64,000 nucleotides of DNA. It comes from Sulfoacidibacillus ferrooxidans. Lineage in GTDB: Bacteria > Bacillota > Bacilli > Alicyclobacillales > SLC66. The notes below the pieces were generated by a model. That model did not search any database. It was not told where the DNA came from and saw only the letters and a program-made list of their open reading frames with translations. The stretch lies in assembly GCF_022606465.1 (NCBI RefSeq), contig NZ_JALBUF010000006.1, forward strand, positions 124,001 through 188,000. Reading direction: 5' to 3'. Both the position numbers and the translations under genes were made by a program. Below are positions 18,942 to 29,870 of the stretch, in pieces (the stretch's first letter is position 1; each line of letters starts with the position of its first letter).

Positions 18942-19310
18942 TTATAGTACTTCAGGAGCTAACGATATAATTTTCATAAAATCGCGATCGCGCAACTCAC
19001 GAGCAACTGGTCCAAAGATCCGTGTTCCACGCGGGCTTTTGTCTTCACGAATAATAACGGCGGCATTTTCATCAAACCGAATATAGGTTCCATCGGTCCG
19101 TTGCACACCACGTCGCGTTCTTACGACAACCGCCTTAACTACGTCGCCTTTTTTGACAACGCCGCCTGGTGTTGCGCTTTTTACAGAAGCAACAATGATA
19201 TCGCCAATATTTGCCGTACGGCGATTTGAACCACCAAGTACACGGAAACACATGATTTCCTTTGCGCCTGAATTGTCAGCTACAGCAAGTCTCGTTTGGG
19301 GTTGAATCAC
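18942..19310 (-). CDS. rplN: Ribosomal protein L14 (uL14)
   Basis: A 122-residue protein, [21 protein letters not shown] onward, ending [13 protein letters not shown] start with AGGGAGGC upstream. It is at the subunit interface next to L19. Canonical length and position. Confidence 0.98.
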   Translation of the reverse strand: MIQPQTRLAVADNSGAKEIMCFRVLGGSNRRTANIGDIIVASVKSATPGGVVKKGDVVKAVVVRTRRGVQRTDGTYIRFDENAAVIIREDKSPRGTRIFGPVARELRDRDFMKIISLAPEVL

Positions 19311-19361
19311 AGCAAATGCCTCCCTTCAAACAGCACGGGACATCCCACGCTAAAATGAGCA

Positions 19362-19628
19362 TTACAGAATTTCTGCTTTTTTTACAATCTCCAAAAGTCT
19401 CCAACGCTTATCTTTACTAAGTGGGCGAGTCTCCATAATACGAACCACATCGCCGATCTTAGCTTCATTTTGCTCGTCATGAGCTTTGAAACGATTGGTA
19501 TGTTTTACACGTTTGCCATAGAGCGGATGTGGCTTCGTCGTTTCTACAGCAACCACAACTGTCTTTTGCATTTTATCGCTTACAACAGTTCCAGTCCGAA
19601 CCTTTCTTTCATTACGGGTCTCATCCAT
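19362..19628 (-). CDS. rpsQ: Ribosomal protein S17 (uS17)
   Basis: An 88-residue OB-fold 16S rRNA-binding protein with [15 protein letters not shown] and [22 protein letters not shown]-type motifs. ATG start with AGGGGAA upstream. It lies 27 bp after rpmC. Confidence 0.97.
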   Translation of the reverse strand: MDETRNERKVRTGTVVSDKMQKTVVVAVETTKPHPLYGKRVKHTNRFKAHDEQNEAKIGDVVRIMETRPLSKDKRWRLLEIVKKAEIL

Positions 19629-19655
19629 GTAGATCGATTCCCCTTTCCTTTAAAC

Positions 19656-19853
19656 TTAACCGATGCCTAGTTCCCGCTCGCGAAGAATTGTCTTTGCACG
19701 CGCGATGGCTTTGCGAACTTCGCGCACACGCATCGGATTTTCGCACTGACCAGTGGCCAATTGAAAACGCAGGTTAAACAACTCTCCTTTTAGAGAACCA
19801 ATTGCATCGACCAACTCACCATTCGTTTGCAAACGGAGGTCCTTAACTTTCAT
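19656..19853 (-). CDS. rpmC: Ribosomal protein L29 (uL29)
   Basis: A 65-residue helical-hairpin protein near the exit tunnel, where it helps dock SRP and trigger factor. The start [14 protein letters not shown] at 19853 lies after GGGGGGTG; it overlaps the rplP stop by 11 bp. The frame is open 8 codons further but those are not family-like. Confidence 0.96.
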   Translation of the reverse strand: MKVKDLRLQTNGELVDAIGSLKGELFNLRFQLATGQCENPMRVREVRKAIARAKTILRERELGIG

Positions 19854-20277
19854 TTGGTTCACCCCCCATATCCGCACGCGATATAAACTTCGTTTTAATA
19901 GGAAGTTTATGCGACGCTAGTCTCAGCGCCTCCCGTGCTACTTCTTCCGGTACGCCAGCTAATTCAAAAAGAATGCGACCAGGTTTTACAACAGCAACCC
20001 ACTTTTCCGGAGAACCTTTACCACTTCCCATACGTGTCTCAGCAGGTTTAGCAGTGACTGGTTTACTCGGGAAAATCTTAATCCATACCTTACCACCACG
20101 GCGAATGTAACGCGTCATAGCAATACGAGCAGCTTCGATTTGACGATTGGTAATCCACGCCGGCTCCAACGCTTGAAGGCCATAATCACCGAACGCGATC
20201 TCGTTGCCACCCTTGCTCATGCCCTTCATACGCCCGCGATGTTCCTTGCGGTGCAACACGCGTTTTGGCATCAACAT
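19843..20277 (-). CDS. rplP: Ribosomal protein L16 (uL16)
   Basis: A 144-residue late-assembly 50S protein near the A-site tRNA elbow. It starts [19 protein letters not shown] and contains [25 protein letters not shown] at 20277 is 8 bases after GGGAGGT. Its end overlaps rpmC. Confidence 0.97.
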   Translation of the reverse strand: MLMPKRVLHRKEHRGRMKGMSKGGNEIAFGDYGLQALEPAWITNRQIEAARIAMTRYIRRGGKVWIKIFPSKPVTAKPAETRMGSGKGSPEKWVAVVKPGRILFELAGVPEEVAREALRLASHKLPIKTKFISRADMGGEPNES

Positions 20278-20291
20278 GGTTTGTTACCTCC

Positions 20292-20945
20292 CTATTCGGC
20301 GGTTTTCTTCCCGCGCGTTGGCAAAATCTCACCGCGGTAGATCCACACCTTAACTCCGATTCTTCCATACGTTGTGGCCGCTTCACTTAGTGCATAATCA
20401 ATATCAGCACGAAGAGTGTGTAACGGCACAGTTCCTTCTGAATATCCTTCGTTACGCGCAATATCTGCGCCCGCTAAACGTCCAGACACTTGCACCTTTA
20501 TACCTTTTGCACCAGCACGCAACGTCCGTTGCATCGCCTGCTTCATCGCACGACGAAATGCTACACGACGTTCTAACTGTAATGCAATATTATCAGCAAC
20601 CAATTTTGCATCAAGATCAGCGATCTTAATTTCATTAATGCTAATGTGTACACGCTTGCCAGTCAAGCTAGAAAGTTGATTGCGAAGTGTATCTACTTCC
20701 GAACCACCTTTACCGATCACCATACCTGGTTTTGCAGTATGAACAGTAACATTCAAACGATTGGCAGAACGCTCAATGCCTACACGAGATACTGCTGCGT
20801 CTTTCAAGCGCTTTAGAACAAACTGCCGCACTTTAAGGTCTTCATGCAACAAACCTCTGTATTCTTTCTTATTAGCAAACCACTTTGACTCCCAGTCGCG
20901 AATAATACCGATTCGCATGCCAATTGGGTGCACCTTTTGCCCCAT
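20292..20945 (-). CDS. rpsC: Ribosomal protein S3 (uS3)
   Basis: A 217-residue mRNA-entry protein. The KH domain has the loop [15 protein letters not shown] (about 74-88), and the C-terminal domain has [23 protein letters not shown] start. It lies 15 bp after rplV. Confidence 0.98.
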   Translation of the reverse strand: MGQKVHPIGMRIGIIRDWESKWFANKKEYRGLLHEDLKVRQFVLKRLKDAAVSRVGIERSANRLNVTVHTAKPGMVIGKGGSEVDTLRNQLSSLTGKRVHISINEIKIADLDAKLVADNIALQLERRVAFRRAMKQAMQRTLRAGAKGIKVQVSGRLAGADIARNEGYSEGTVPLHTLRADIDYALSEAATTYGRIGVKVWIYRGEILPTRGKKTAE

Positions 20946-20960
20946 GCAGTCAATCCCTCC

Positions 20961-21293
20961 CTACTTTTCGCCCACAACCACAGTGATGTGACTCGTGTGC
21001 TTTAGAATGCTAAACGCCCTACCTTGCGCACGTGGATGGAACCGTTTTAAAGTAGTTCCTTGGTCCACGAAGATCTTCGTAATAACCAGTTGCTCCACAT
21101 CCATGTTGTAATTATGCTCTGCGTTGGCAATTGCCGAGCGCAGAACCTTCTCTATAACCGGGGATCCTGCTTTTGGTGTGTGCCGCAAAATAGCAATCGC
21201 ATCACCAACGCGCTTCCCACGGATCAAGTCCACAACTAATCGAACTTTTCGCGGAGCGATACGAATGTGCCGCGCAATAGCTTTAGCTTCCAT
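20961..21293 (-). CDS. rplV: Ribosomal protein L22 (uL22)
   Basis: A 110-residue protein whose hairpin lines the exit tunnel. It has [20 protein letters not shown] and the loop [12 protein letters not shown]. The hairpin region where macrolide-resistance changes occur elsewhere looks ordinary. ATG start after AGGAGG. Confidence 0.97.
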   Translation of the reverse strand: MEAKAIARHIRIAPRKVRLVVDLIRGKRVGDAIAILRHTPKAGSPVIEKVLRSAIANAEHNYNMDVEQLVITKIFVDQGTTLKRFHPRAQGRAFSILKHTSHITVVVGEK

Positions 21294-21336
21294 CTCCGTA
21301 CCTCCTTTACTTCAGTTTTCTCATCTTCCAGCCCAC

Positions 21337-21618
21337 TTAACGAGACCGCGATGATTTCTCATCACCTGCATGACCTTTAAAAGTCCGCGTTGGTGCAAAT
21401 TCCCCTAACTTATGTCCAACCATGTCTTCAGAAATATACACTGGAACATGTTTGCGACCATCATGAACTGCAATGGTATGTCCCACGAATTGCGGGAAAA
21501 TCGTCGAACGACGCGACCACGTCTTAATGATGCGCTTTTCGTTTGCGGTATTCAATACATCAACTTTTTTCAGAAGATGATCGTCAGCAAACGGCCCTTT
21601 TTTTAATGAACGGCCCAC
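21337..21618 (-). CDS. rpsS: Ribosomal protein S19 (uS19)
   Basis: A 93-residue 30S head protein: [18 protein letters not shown] start and [17 protein letters not shown] near the end. The GTG start follows AGGGAGG. Order rplB-rpsS-rplV is standard. Confidence 0.97.
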   Translation of the reverse strand: MGRSLKKGPFADDHLLKKVDVLNTANEKRIIKTWSRRSTIFPQFVGHTIAVHDGRKHVPVYISEDMVGHKLGEFAPTRTFKGHAGDEKSSRSR

Positions 21619-21652
21619 GATATTGTCCTCCCTTCTCGCAAGTCACGCAAGA

Positions 21653-22483
21653 TTACTTCTTGCGACGACGAACGATATACTTGTCGGTCCTGTGATTCTT
21701 CTTGCGTGTTTTCTTGCCAAGAGTAGGCTTACCCCAAGGCGACATCGGAGATTTGCGTCCGATTGGCGCACGACCTTCACCACCACCGTGAGGGTGATCG
21801 TTCGGGTTCATAACAACGCCTCGAACCGTAGGCCGAATGCCCAACCAACGTTTACGACCAGCTTTACCATAGTTCACATTCTCGTGATCTAGATTTCCAA
21901 CTTGTCCGATCGTTGCGCGGCACTCAATGCGAACCATGCGCACTTCACCAGAAGACAAGCGAAGCTGAGCGTAGTCTCCTTCTTTAGCCAGTAGTTGCGC
22001 TTCTGCACCTGCTGCACGCGCCAATTGACCGCCTTTGCCTGGCTTCAACTCGACATTATGCACAACAGTACCAACCGGCACTGCAGACAGGGGCATTGCA
22101 TTTCCGACCTTGATGTCTGAACCCACACCAGAATGGATCATATCGCCAACTTTTAAGCCCACCGGCGCAATAATGTACCGTTTCTCACCATCCACATAAT
22201 GAATGAGCGCGATGCGAGATGAACGGTTCGGATCATACTCAATCGTAGCAACACGGCCGGGTATGCCATCTTTATTCCGTTTAAAATCGATAATACGGTA
22301 CTGACGTTTATGCCCGCCGCCCCGGTGACGTGTCGTAATCTTACCTTGATGATTGCGACCAGCGCGTTTTGGCAAGGATTCGATCAAAGAACGCTCAGGG
22401 CGATCAGTTGTGATTTCGTCAAACGTCGACACCGACATAAAACGACGTCCCGGCGAAGTCGGTTTGTACTTTTTAATAGCCAA
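21653..22483 (-). CDS. rplB: Ribosomal protein L2 (uL2)
   Basis: A 276-residue core 50S protein needed for subunit joining and peptidyl transfer. The conserved C-terminal loop around [16 protein letters not shown] (near 223-238), with its essential histidine, is present. TTG start ([14 protein letters not shown]) with AAAGGAGGT upstream. Confidence 0.98.
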   Translation of the reverse strand: MAIKKYKPTSPGRRFMSVSTFDEITTDRPERSLIESLPKRAGRNHQGKITTRHRGGGHKRQYRIIDFKRNKDGIPGRVATIEYDPNRSSRIALIHYVDGEKRYIIAPVGLKVGDMIHSGVGSDIKVGNAMPLSAVPVGTVVHNVELKPGKGGQLARAAGAEAQLLAKEGDYAQLRLSSGEVRMVRIECRATIGQVGNLDHENVNYGKAGRKRWLGIRPTVRGVVMNPNDHPHGGGEGRAPIGRKSPMSPWGKPTLGKKTRKKNHRTDKYIVRRRKK

Positions 22484-22507
22484 CGAGGATACCTCCTTTA
22501 CTCAGAC

Positions 22508-22801
22508 CTACGCTTGACCGAAGAAATCAAGTTGCTGCGAATCTTCCGTCAAGGTGACTAGAGCCTTTTTCCACTTAGATGTATAACCAACGTGCTTACC
22601 AAAGCGTTTGCGCTTAGCAGGTACCCACATCGTATTGACCTTTACTACCTTGACGCCCGGAAACACAATCTCAATCGCTTTTGCAATCTCAATCTTATTT
22701 GCATCGCCAGAAACCTCAAAGCTATATACAAGGCGCTCCATAAGCGCCATCGACTTCTCAGTTACAAGTGGTCGACGGATAATATCGTGAGGATTTTTCA
22801 C
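22508..22801 (-). CDS. rplW: Ribosomal protein L23 (uL23)
   Basis: A 97-residue protein at the exit-tunnel rim that docks trigger factor and SRP. It has IIRRPLVTEKSM and VKVNTMWVPAKRKRFGKHVGYT. The ATG overlaps the rplD stop by 4 bp (ATGA), suggesting coupled translation. Confidence 0.97.
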   Translation of the reverse strand: MKNPHDIIRRPLVTEKSMALMERLVYSFEVSGDANKIEIAKAIEIVFPGVKVVKVNTMWVPAKRKRFGKHVGYTSKWKKALVTLTEDSQQLDFFGQA

Positions 22802-23424
22802 TTCGCAAACACCTCCTCCACACGGGCAACACCGGCTTTAGTGATAATCAATCGATCATATTTCAAAATGTCATATACATTCAAACCATCTGCAGCACAG
22901 TATGAAGTGCCCGGTATGTTACGAAGTGACAAATAGACATTTTGACTTTTTGAAGCATCAACTAACAATGCTTTACTCGACACACCCAATGCTGCTAATG
23001 CAGATTGCATATGTTTTGTTTTTATATTCGACACAGCCAATTCATCAAGCACTATAATGGTTCCCGCTTGAACTTTTGTCGTCAACGCTGAGCGTAACGC
23101 TAAACGCCTAATTTTCTTTGGCAATTGATACGCATACGATCTCGGTGTTGGACCATGTACAACTCCACCGCCTACCCACTGCGGCGAACGAATACTACCT
23201 TGACGAGCACGGCCAGTACCTTTTTGTTTCCATGGTTTACGACCACCGCCGCGCACTTCTGAACGCCCTTTTACTTTATGTGTTCCAGAGCGCTTAGAAG
23301 CTAGCAAACTCTGCACAACATCGTACATTGCCGCTTGATGAACAGGAGCATTCCATATCGTATCCGACAATTCAATTTCTCCAATTGCCGCTCCGTTCAA
23401 ATTGTATACAGGTACTTTCGGCAT
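22798..23424 (-). CDS. rplD: Ribosomal protein L4 (uL4)
   Basis: A 208-residue protein with the tunnel-lining loop KVKGRSEVRGGGRKPWKQK (about 50-75). In E. coli L4 also controls the S10 operon; whether it does here is unknown. ATG start after AGGAGGT, 24 bp downstream of rplC. It overlaps rplW by 4 bp. Confidence 0.97.
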   Translation of the reverse strand: MPKVPVYNLNGAAIGEIELSDTIWNAPVHQAAMYDVVQSLLASKRSGTHKVKGRSEVRGGGRKPWKQKGTGRARQGSIRSPQWVGGGVVHGPTPRSYAYQLPKKIRRLALRSALTTKVQAGTIIVLDELAVSNIKTKHMQSALAALGVSSKALLVDASKSQNVYLSLRNIPGTSYCAADGLNVYDILKYDRLIITKAGVARVEEVFAK

Positions 23425-23448
23425 CTCATATACCTCCTTTCTTACTCG

Positions 23449-24069
23449 TTAGCGATGTTTCACCGCTGTACGAACTGTGACGAATCCTTTTTTAGGACCA
23501 GGTATGGCACCCTTAATCAATAGTAGATTCCGTTCACGATCCACACGTACAATTTGTAGGTTCTGTACAGTCACACGTTCATGACCCATACGACCAGCCA
23601 TCGTTTGACCCTTAAAGACCCGATTTGCATCAATCGAACCTAAAGAACCTGTTCCACGGTGGTATTTAGAACCATGTCCCATAGGACCAGTGGATTGATT
23701 GTGACGTTTAATTGGCCCCGCTGTACCCTTACCCTTCGATACGCCAACTACATCGACGATATCTCCAGCGCTAAACGTATCCGCAAATACTTCCTGACCG
23801 ACTTCATACTGTTGATCAAGTTGCCCACGAAGTTCACGAACGTAGCGCTTGGCCACCGTATTGGCCTTTGCAGCATGACCAGCAAGCGGTTTTGAAGGCC
23901 GCTTCATATCTGCAAATCCAAGTTGAACGCTGCTGTATCCGTCTGTTTGAGGGGTTTTTACCTGCAATACTACACACGGTCCCGCTTCAACAACCGTTAC
24001 AGGAACTACGTTTCCGTCATCCAGAAACACTTGCGTCATACCAAGTTTGCGTCCTAATATCCCTTTCAC
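23449..24069 (-). CDS. rplC: Ribosomal protein L3 (uL3)
   Basis: A 206-residue protein whose loop reaches the peptidyl transferase centre ([22 protein letters not shown]). The GTG at 24069 gives the canonical [15 protein letters not shown] and is 8 bases after GGGAGG; the GTG three codons upstream overlaps the ribosome site. Confidence 0.97.
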   Translation of the reverse strand: MKGILGRKLGMTQVFLDDGNVVPVTVVEAGPCVVLQVKTPQTDGYSSVQLGFADMKRPSKPLAGHAAKANTVAKRYVRELRGQLDQQYEVGQEVFADTFSAGDIVDVVGVSKGKGTAGPIKRHNQSTGPMGHGSKYHRGTGSLGSIDANRVFKGQTMAGRMGHERVTVQNLQIVRVDRERNLLLIKGAIPGPKKGFVTVRTAVKHR

Positions 24070-24098
24070 TACCTGCACCTCCCAAGCCGTGCACAGCT

Positions 24099-24407
24099 CT
24101 ACAATTTAATCTCAATGTCTACGCCTGACGGTAAATCTAAGCGCATCAATGCATCTACAGTTTGTTGCGTTGGACTCAAAATATCGATCAGTCGTTTATG
24201 CGTTCTCATTTCAAACTGTTCGCGAGAATCCTTGTACTTATGCGGTGAACGCAGAACGGTTATCACAGACTTATCCGTTGGCAACGGAATCGGACCAGCT
24301 ACTCCTGCGCCTGACCGTTTTGCAGTCTCAACGATTTTTTCAGCTGATTGATCTAGCAGTCGGTAGTCATACGCTTTAAGTCGAATCCGAATTTTTTGCT
24401 TTGCCAC
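24099..24407 (-). CDS. rpsJ: Ribosomal protein S10 (uS10, NusE)
   Basis: A 102-residue protein with a second role, as NusE, in antitermination complexes. The GTG at 24407 gives the family start [19 protein letters not shown] and follows AGGAGGG by 6 bases; the longer frame is rejected. First gene of the S10 operon. It is separated from tuf by lepB and has its own promoter. Confidence 0.97.
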   Translation of the reverse strand: MAKQKIRIRLKAYDYRLLDQSAEKIVETAKRSGAGVAGPIPLPTDKSVITVLRSPHKYKDSREQFEMRTHKRLIDILSPTQQTVDALMRLDLPSGVDIEIKL

Positions 24408-24549
24408 ATGTTTCCCTCCTTCATCGCCCAATTATTCCGGCTCATGACCGGCTGGACATACTCCGCAAAAATCTCCCCATTGGTACCCATATGGCATTGG
24501 TACATGAGCAACCTTTTGCATCATCGCAGTCAGAAACCAACAGTATGAA

Positions 24550-24578
24550 ATTATACACAAGAAATCCGCAAAACACAA
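24550..24578 (-). promoter_or_regulatory. Sigma-A-type promoter of the S10 operon
   Basis: TTGTGT (24578-24573) and a perfect TATAAT (24555-24550) are separated by 17 bp on the minus strand. The implied leader before rpsJ is about 135 nt, long enough for RNA structure; it has a weak GTACC-centred inverted repeat around 24480-24505 that I do not assign. Confidence 0.7.
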
Positions 24579-24606
24579 GTATCAACCAAAATGATCTCCA
24601 TCATCT

Positions 24607-25209
24607 TCAAGGTGATTGTGGAAGATAGTGTTCTTGAGTGGGACCAATAAATTTAAAGTGACTGAGTGGCCAGAAAACAAAATCCACTCTACCAATGACA
24701 GATGAGATCGGAATAGGCCCAATCACACGTGAATCTTCACTAATGTTGCGATTGTCACCCATGACAAATAAATCGCCTGGAGGTACAGTAATAGGACCAA
24801 AATTTTTATAAGGATTCATCGGTCCATTAATAAATGGTTCTTTTATAATCTTTCCATCAATGTACAACTGCCCATCATAAATCTTTAGTGTTTCGCCAGG
24901 TATTCCAATCACCCGTTTAACCCAGTCATCTCCAAAAGGAGAACGAAAAACGATAATGTCTCCAGGTTTAGGGGGTCCAAAATAATATGGAATCTTATCT
25001 ACAAGCAATCGCTCGTTGTTATGCAATGTAGGATACATGGATAACCCATCAACTTGAAATTGTGCAAACAAGAAATGATGAATTAGAAACGCAATGACTA
25101 CAGCAACAAGAATCGCCTTAATCCAATCCCATAAATTACTCCACCCAGATTTCTGGTTCTTATCGTCAGGTCTAGATGCTCCACCCGTAACGCCTGATGG
25201 TTCGCTCAT
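24607..25209 (-). CDS. lepB: Signal peptidase I
   Basis: A 200-residue type I signal peptidase with one N-terminal membrane segment (about 29-50). The catalytic serine is in VDGLSMYPTL (S about 57) and the general-base lysine in DDWVKRVIGIPGE (K about 98); box E is seen in VMGDNRNISEDSR. It cleaves Sec signal peptides outside the membrane. Unusual context: it is placed between tuf and rpsJ, which normally lie next to each other in the str/S10 region. It has its own promoter upstream and is therefore probably transcribed independently of tuf. Confidence 0.94.
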   Translation of the reverse strand: MSEPSGVTGGASRPDDKNQKSGWSNLWDWIKAILVAVVIAFLIHHFLFAQFQVDGLSMYPTLHNNERLLVDKIPYYFGPPKPGDIIVFRSPFGDDWVKRVIGIPGETLKIYDGQLYIDGKIIKEPFINGPMNPYKNFGPITVPPGDLFVMGDNRNISEDSRVIGPIPISSVIGRVDFVFWPLSHFKFIGPTQEHYLPQSP

Positions 25210-25269
25210 CGTGTGCCTCCTTCAAAAGAAAGTTCAATGGTGTTTACGCACAATCAGGACACCCGTTCT

Positions 25270-25299
25270 ATTATACATGCTTTACGCGCAATAAACCAA
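25270..25299 (-). promoter_or_regulatory. Promoter of lepB
   Basis: TATAAT (25275-25270) with TTGGTT (25299-25294) 18 bp upstream on the minus strand. It lies between the tuf terminator and lepB, so lepB appears to be a separate transcription unit. Confidence 0.6.
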
Positions 25300-25354
25300 G
25301 CACTCACTCTGGAGTAGGTTGCATATAAAAGCTTCAATGCCAATAAAAAGAAAA

Positions 25355-25381
25355 AAGCTAGGCGCACGATACGCCTAGCTT
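25355..25381 (-). terminator. Terminator of the str operon after tuf
   Basis: A 10-bp perfect stem AAGCTAGGCG/CGCCTAGCTT with a 7-base loop and a T run on the minus strand, directly after the tuf stop. Confidence 0.93.
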
Positions 25382-25395
25382 TAATTCTTCAACAT

Positions 25396-26586
25396 TTACT
25401 TCGTAATACCTACAACAACACCTGCGCCAACTGTACGTCCACCTTCACGGATAGCAAACCGCGTACCATCTTCGATAGCAATCGGTGCGATCAGTTCCAC
25501 TTTAAGAGTAACGTTATCGCCAGGCATAACCATTTCCACGCCTTCTGGAAGTGTAATAATGCCAGTTACATCAGTGGTACGAAAATAAAACTGTGGACGA
25601 TAATTATTGAAGAAAGGTGTATGACGACCGCCCTCTTCTTTTTTCAACACATATACTGATGCGTCAAAAGAGGTATGCGGTTTAATCGAACCAGGCTTAC
25701 AAATAACTTGACCACGCTCAATATCTTTCCGATCAACACCGCGCAATAATGCACCAATATTGTCGCCTGCTTGTGCAAAGTCAAGTAACTTACGGAACAT
25801 TTCAATACCAGTTGCAATCGTTTTACGTGGTGCTTCTGACAAACCGACGATCTCTACTTCGTCGCCTACTTTTAATTGTCCACGTTCCACACGACCTGTC
25901 GCAACAGTGCCACGACCTGTAATCGTAAAGACGTCTTCAACAGGCATCAAGAAAGGCTTATCTGTATCGCGAACTGGCGTAGGAATAAAGCTATCTACAG
26001 CTTCCATTAACTCAGTAATTTTTCCAGCCCAATCACCTTTAGGATCTTCTAAAGCTTTTAAAGCAGATCCGCGAATAATAGGCGTGTCATCACCAGGGAA
26101 TTCATATTCAGTTAGAAGATCGCGAATTTCTAACTCAACGAGCTCTAGCAACTCTTCGTCATCAACCATATCGCATTTGTTCATAAATACGACAATATGC
26201 GGTACACCTACTTGACGTGCAAGCAAAATGTGCTCACGTGTTTGTGGCATTGGACCATCTGATGCAGATACAACAAGGATAGCTCCGTCCATCTGTGCAG
26301 CACCTGTAATCATGTTTTTAACATAGTCAGCATGACCAGGGCAGTCAACGTGAGCATAATGGCGATTTTCTGTCTCATACTCAACATGAGCTGTATTGAT
26401 TGTAATACCGCGCTCACGCTCTTCTGGAGCCTTGTCAATCGAAGCATACGACATGGCTTGCGCTTGACCATTTAGCGATAGAACTGTGGTGATAGCAGCT
26501 GTTAAAGTCGTCTTGCCGTGGTCAACGTGACCAATGGTACCAATGTTTACGTGCGGTTTGTTGCGTTCAAATTTTGCCTTTCCCAA
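25396..26586 (-). CDS. tuf: Elongation factor EF-Tu
   Basis: A 396-residue GTPase that delivers aminoacyl-tRNA to the ribosome. G1 is GHVDHGKT (about 19-26), G3 [13 protein letters not shown]4 NKCD, and the C-terminal domains end [10 protein letters not shown]. The family start [14 protein letters not shown] corresponds here to TTG-GGA-AAG, so translation appears to begin with TTG at 26586, 9 bases after AAGGAG. No in-frame ATG lies nearby. A rare start codon is unexpected for such an abundant protein. Last gene of the str operon, 21 bp after fusA. Confidence 0.97.
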   Translation of the reverse strand: MGKAKFERNKPHVNIGTIGHVDHGKTTLTAAITTVLSLNGQAQAMSYASIDKAPEERERGITINTAHVEYETENRHYAHVDCPGHADYVKNMITGAAQMDGAILVVSASDGPMPQTREHILLARQVGVPHIVVFMNKCDMVDDEELLELVELEIRDLLTEYEFPGDDTPIIRGSALKALEDPKGDWAGKITELMEAVDSFIPTPVRDTDKPFLMPVEDVFTITGRGTVATGRVERGQLKVGDEVEIVGLSEAPRKTIATGIEMFRKLLDFAQAGDNIGALLRGVDRKDIERGQVICKPGSIKPHTSFDASVYVLKKEEGGRHTPFFNNYRPQFYFRTTDVTGIITLPEGVEMVMPGDNVTLKVELIAPIAIEDGTRFAIREGGRTVGAGVVVGITK

Positions 26587-26607
26587 TGAAATCAACTCCT
26601 TATCGTT

Positions 26608-28683
26608 TTACTGTCCTTTATTTTTTGCAATAATTTCTGCTGCAACAGAACGCGGTACTTCTTCGTATGACGAGAATTCCATCGTATACGTTCCCCGTCC
26701 TTGCGTACGCGAACGGAGGCTAGTTGCATAACCAAACATCTCCGCTAACGGCACAAAACCTCTGATGACTTGAGCTCCAGCACGTGACTCCATTCCCTCA
26801 ATACGCCCTCGGCGCGAGTTAATGTCACCCATAATGTCACCCATGTACTCCTCAGGCACCACAACTTCAACCTTCATAATAGGCTCTAGCAATGTCGGAT
26901 TCGCTTTATTGGCACCATTTTTAAGAGCCATAGAACCGGCGATGTGGAAAGCCATTTCTGAAGAGTCAACTTCATGGTAAGAACCATCAACAATTGTCGC
27001 TTTGATATCAATCATCGGATAGCCAGCAACGACACCATTTAGCATCGCTTCTTTAATACCCGCATCGACAGGTGCCACATATTCACGCGGAACCACACCA
27101 CCGACAATTTTGTTCTCAAACACGTATCCAGCTCCGCGTTCAAGTGGTTCAAATTCTACCCATACATGCCCATACTGACCACGACCACCAGATTGGCGAA
27201 CGAACTTACCTTCAGCCTTGACTTTATTGCGAATTGTCTCTTTATAGGCAACTTCTGGTTTCCCAACGTTTGCCTCCACCTTAAATTCGCGTACCATCCG
27301 ATCAACAATAATTTCAAGGTGTAACTCACCCATGCCCGAAATAATGGTTTGACCAGTTTCTTGATCTGTACGCGTCCTAAAGGTAGGATCTTCTTCAGCA
27401 AGTTTATTCAAAGCAATGCCCATCTTATCTTGGTCAGCTTTGGTCTTAGGTTCAATAGCAACGGAGATAACCGGATCCGGAAAATCCATTGATTCTAGAA
27501 CAATGATGGACTTTTCATCACATAAGGTATCACCAGTTGTCGTATCTTTAAGACCAACAGCAGCAGCGATATCCCCCGAATAAACCACAGGAATTTCTTC
27601 ACGATGGTTTGCGTGCATCTGTAGAATCCGTCCAATACGTTCTCTCTTCCCTTTTGTTGAATTGAGAACATACGATCCAGAAGACAAATGACCAGAATAC
27701 ACACGGAAGAATGCAAGTTTACCAACAAAAGGATCGGTCATAATCTTAAACGCTAATGCTGAAAAGGCGTGATCATCATCAGGTATGCGCTCTTCAAATT
27801 CCCCATCTTCATCCAAGCCCTTAACAGGCGGAATATCCAGTGGTGAAGGTAAGTAGTCAACTACTGCATCAAGCATAGGTTGAACGCCCTTATTCTTATA
27901 CGATGAACCGCATAAAACAGGTACCAATCCAGTCTTAATTGTACCAACGCGCAATGCCCGTTTAATCTCATCAACAGTTAACTCTTCACCATCAAGATAC
28001 TTCATCATCAATTCTTCATCTACTTCTGCAACTGCCTCAAGAAGCTTGATGCGGTACTCTGAAACTTTCTCACGATACTCATCGGGAATATCCCGTGATT
28101 CCGATGTGGTTCCAAGGTCATCCGTGTACACGATTGCGCGATTTTCAACCAGGTCAATGACACCTGTAAAATGATCCTCTGCGCCTATCGGAATTTGAAT
28201 AGCCACCGGATTAGATTTCAAACGATCGCGAATTTGATCTACGCAATCATAAAAGTCTGCTCCGATAATATCCATCTTGTTGACATATGCGATCCGCGGA
28301 ACATCATATTTATCAGCTTGACGCCACACAGTCTCGGACTGTGGTTCAACGCCACCTTTAGCATCAAAAACCGCTACAGCACCATCAAGAACACGTAACG
28401 AACGCTCTACCTCAACCGTAAAATCAACGTGACCAGGAGTATCAATAATGTTAATCCGGTGCCCTTTCCACTGTGCAGTGGTAGCAGCCGAAGTAATTGT
28501 AATTCCACGCTCTTGTTCTTGAACCATCCAGTCCATGGTCGCAGCACCTTCGTGCACTTCGCCAATCTTATGGACGCGCCCTGTGTAGAACAAGATACGC
28601 TCAGTCGTGGTTGTTTTCCCCGCATCGATGTGAGCCATAATACCAATGTTGCGCGTTTTTTCTAGCGGGAACTGTCTAGACAT
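26608..28683 (-). CDS. fusA: Elongation factor EF-G
   Basis: A 691-residue translocase GTPase. The ATG at 28683 gives [26 protein letters not shown]; the frame is open 15 codons upstream. It shows the P-loop [21 protein letters not shown], and domains II to V ending EIIAKNKGQ. Ribosome site GGAGGAGGG. Standard order rpsG-fusA-tuf. Confidence 0.98.
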   Translation of the reverse strand: MSRQFPLEKTRNIGIMAHIDAGKTTTTERILFYTGRVHKIGEVHEGAATMDWMVQEQERGITITSAATTAQWKGHRINIIDTPGHVDFTVEVERSLRVLDGAVAVFDAKGGVEPQSETVWRQADKYDVPRIAYVNKMDIIGADFYDCVDQIRDRLKSNPVAIQIPIGAEDHFTGVIDLVENRAIVYTDDLGTTSESRDIPDEYREKVSEYRIKLLEAVAEVDEELMMKYLDGEELTVDEIKRALRVGTIKTGLVPVLCGSSYKNKGVQPMLDAVVDYLPSPLDIPPVKGLDEDGEFEERIPDDDHAFSALAFKIMTDPFVGKLAFFRVYSGHLSSGSYVLNSTKGKRERIGRILQMHANHREEIPVVYSGDIAAAVGLKDTTTGDTLCDEKSIIVLESMDFPDPVISVAIEPKTKADQDKMGIALNKLAEEDPTFRTRTDQETGQTIISGMGELHLEIIVDRMVREFKVEANVGKPEVAYKETIRNKVKAEGKFVRQSGGRGQYGHVWVEFEPLERGAGYVFENKIVGGVVPREYVAPVDAGIKEAMLNGVVAGYPMIDIKATIVDGSYHEVDSSEMAFHIAGSMALKNGANKANPTLLEPIMKVEVVVPEEYMGDIMGDINSRRGRIEGMESRAGAQVIRGFVPLAEMFGYATSLRSRTQGRGTYTMEFSSYEEVPRSVAAEIIAKNKGQ

Positions 28684-28754
28684 GAAATCCCTCCTCCCTG
28701 CTTTCATCGTAAGCGATCTGAATAGCATCGCATAACACTGTATTCATCAAATGA

Positions 28755-29225
28755 CTACCAGCGGTAGTGAGCAAACGCCTTATTGGCCTCCGCCATCCGA
28801 TGTGTATCTTCACGCTTCTTCACAGATCCACCAGCGTTATTAGCAGCATCCATAATTTCATTAGCCAAGCGCTCGTCCATGTTTTTTTCGTGACGTTGAC
28901 GGGCATAGGTGACTAACCAGCGGATGCCAAGCGTAGAACGTCGCTCTGGACGAACTTCAATTGGCACCTGGTAGTTTGAACCCCCTACCCGACGTGCTTT
29001 AACTTCCAAAACCGGCATGATATTTTTCATGGCTGCATCAAATACTTCCAGCGGATCTTTACCTGCACGCTCACGTACTTTTTCAAACGCACCGTAAACA
29101 ATATTTTGTGCTACTCCACGCTTACCATCCAACATAATCTTATTAATCAAGCGAGTAACCGATTTATTTTCATAAACCGGATCCGGCATCACATCGCGAC
29201 GCGGAACTGGCCCTTTTCTCGGCAT
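28755..29225 (-). CDS. rpsG: Ribosomal protein S7 (uS7)
   Basis: A 156-residue primary 16S-binding protein of the 30S head. The start [18 protein letters not shown] sets the ATG at 29225, 9 bases after AAGGGGG. It ends [12 protein letters not shown]. Confidence 0.97.
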   Translation of the reverse strand: MPRKGPVPRRDVMPDPVYENKSVTRLINKIMLDGKRGVAQNIVYGAFEKVRERAGKDPLEVFDAAMKNIMPVLEVKARRVGGSNYQVPIEVRPERRSTLGIRWLVTYARQRHEKNMDERLANEIMDAANNAGGSVKKREDTHRMAEANKAFAHYRW

Positions 29226-29289
29226 GGACAAATCCCCCTTTCCATTACCCTCATCACATGAGAGAAATCACTTCTAGCATTTAAGCTCA

Positions 29290-29709
29290 TTACTTCTTTT
29301 TCTTCGGACGCTTGGCGCCGTACTTGGAACGAGACTGTTGACGGTCTTTCACGCCTGCAGTATCAAGTGCACCACGGACAATGTGATACCTCACACCAGG
29401 TAAGTCCTTTACACGACCGCCCCGCACTAGAACTACGGAGTGCTCCTGCAAGTTATGACCAATACCAGGAATGTAGGCAGTTACTTCAATACCATTCGTT
29501 AAACGCACACGAGCATACTTACGAAGTGCTGAGTTTGGCTTTTTCGGGGTCATCGTCCCTACACGGGTACACACGCCGCGTTTTTGTGGTGAAGGGAGAT
29601 CCGTTTGCTCCTTGTGGAAGCTGTTATAGCCCTTCTGTAATGCCGGCGCTCCGGACTTTTCTTCTATAACCATGCGTCCTTTACGCACTAGCTGATTAAT
29701 CGTCGGCAC
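29290..29709 (-). CDS. rpsL: Ribosomal protein S12 (uS12)
   Basis: A 139-residue decoding-centre protein. The GTG at 29709 yields the family start [14 protein letters not shown], 8 bases after GGAGG; the open frame extends 15 codons further. The streptomycin-relevant loop [11 protein letters not shown] and the [13 protein letters not shown] loop look wild type. It heads the str operon; its leader from the likely promoter at 30142-30171 is about 425 nt long and carries the ybxF remnant. Confidence 0.97.
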   Translation of the reverse strand: MPTINQLVRKGRMVIEEKSGAPALQKGYNSFHKEQTDLPSPQKRGVCTRVGTMTPKKPNSALRKYARVRLTNGIEVTAYIPGIGHNLQEHSVVLVRGGRVKDLPGVRYHIVRGALDTAGVKDRQQSRSKYGAKRPKKKK

Positions 29710-29870
29710 GTCGTACACCTCCTTATAAAGCGGACTTATCTCATCCGCCAACATTCAAATCATGTGCATCATCTTTAGTCAAGACCACTGACCCTGGTGG
29801 ATCATTTGCAGACAAATAAAAGACGCACATACCTTAAAAACCCCGAGCTGACTTACTATGTTCTACACGC

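Noticed and set aside
25760-26215. A 151-residue plus-strand frame opposite tuf
   Set aside because: Antisense to EF-Tu with no ribosome site and low-complexity Ser/Thr content.
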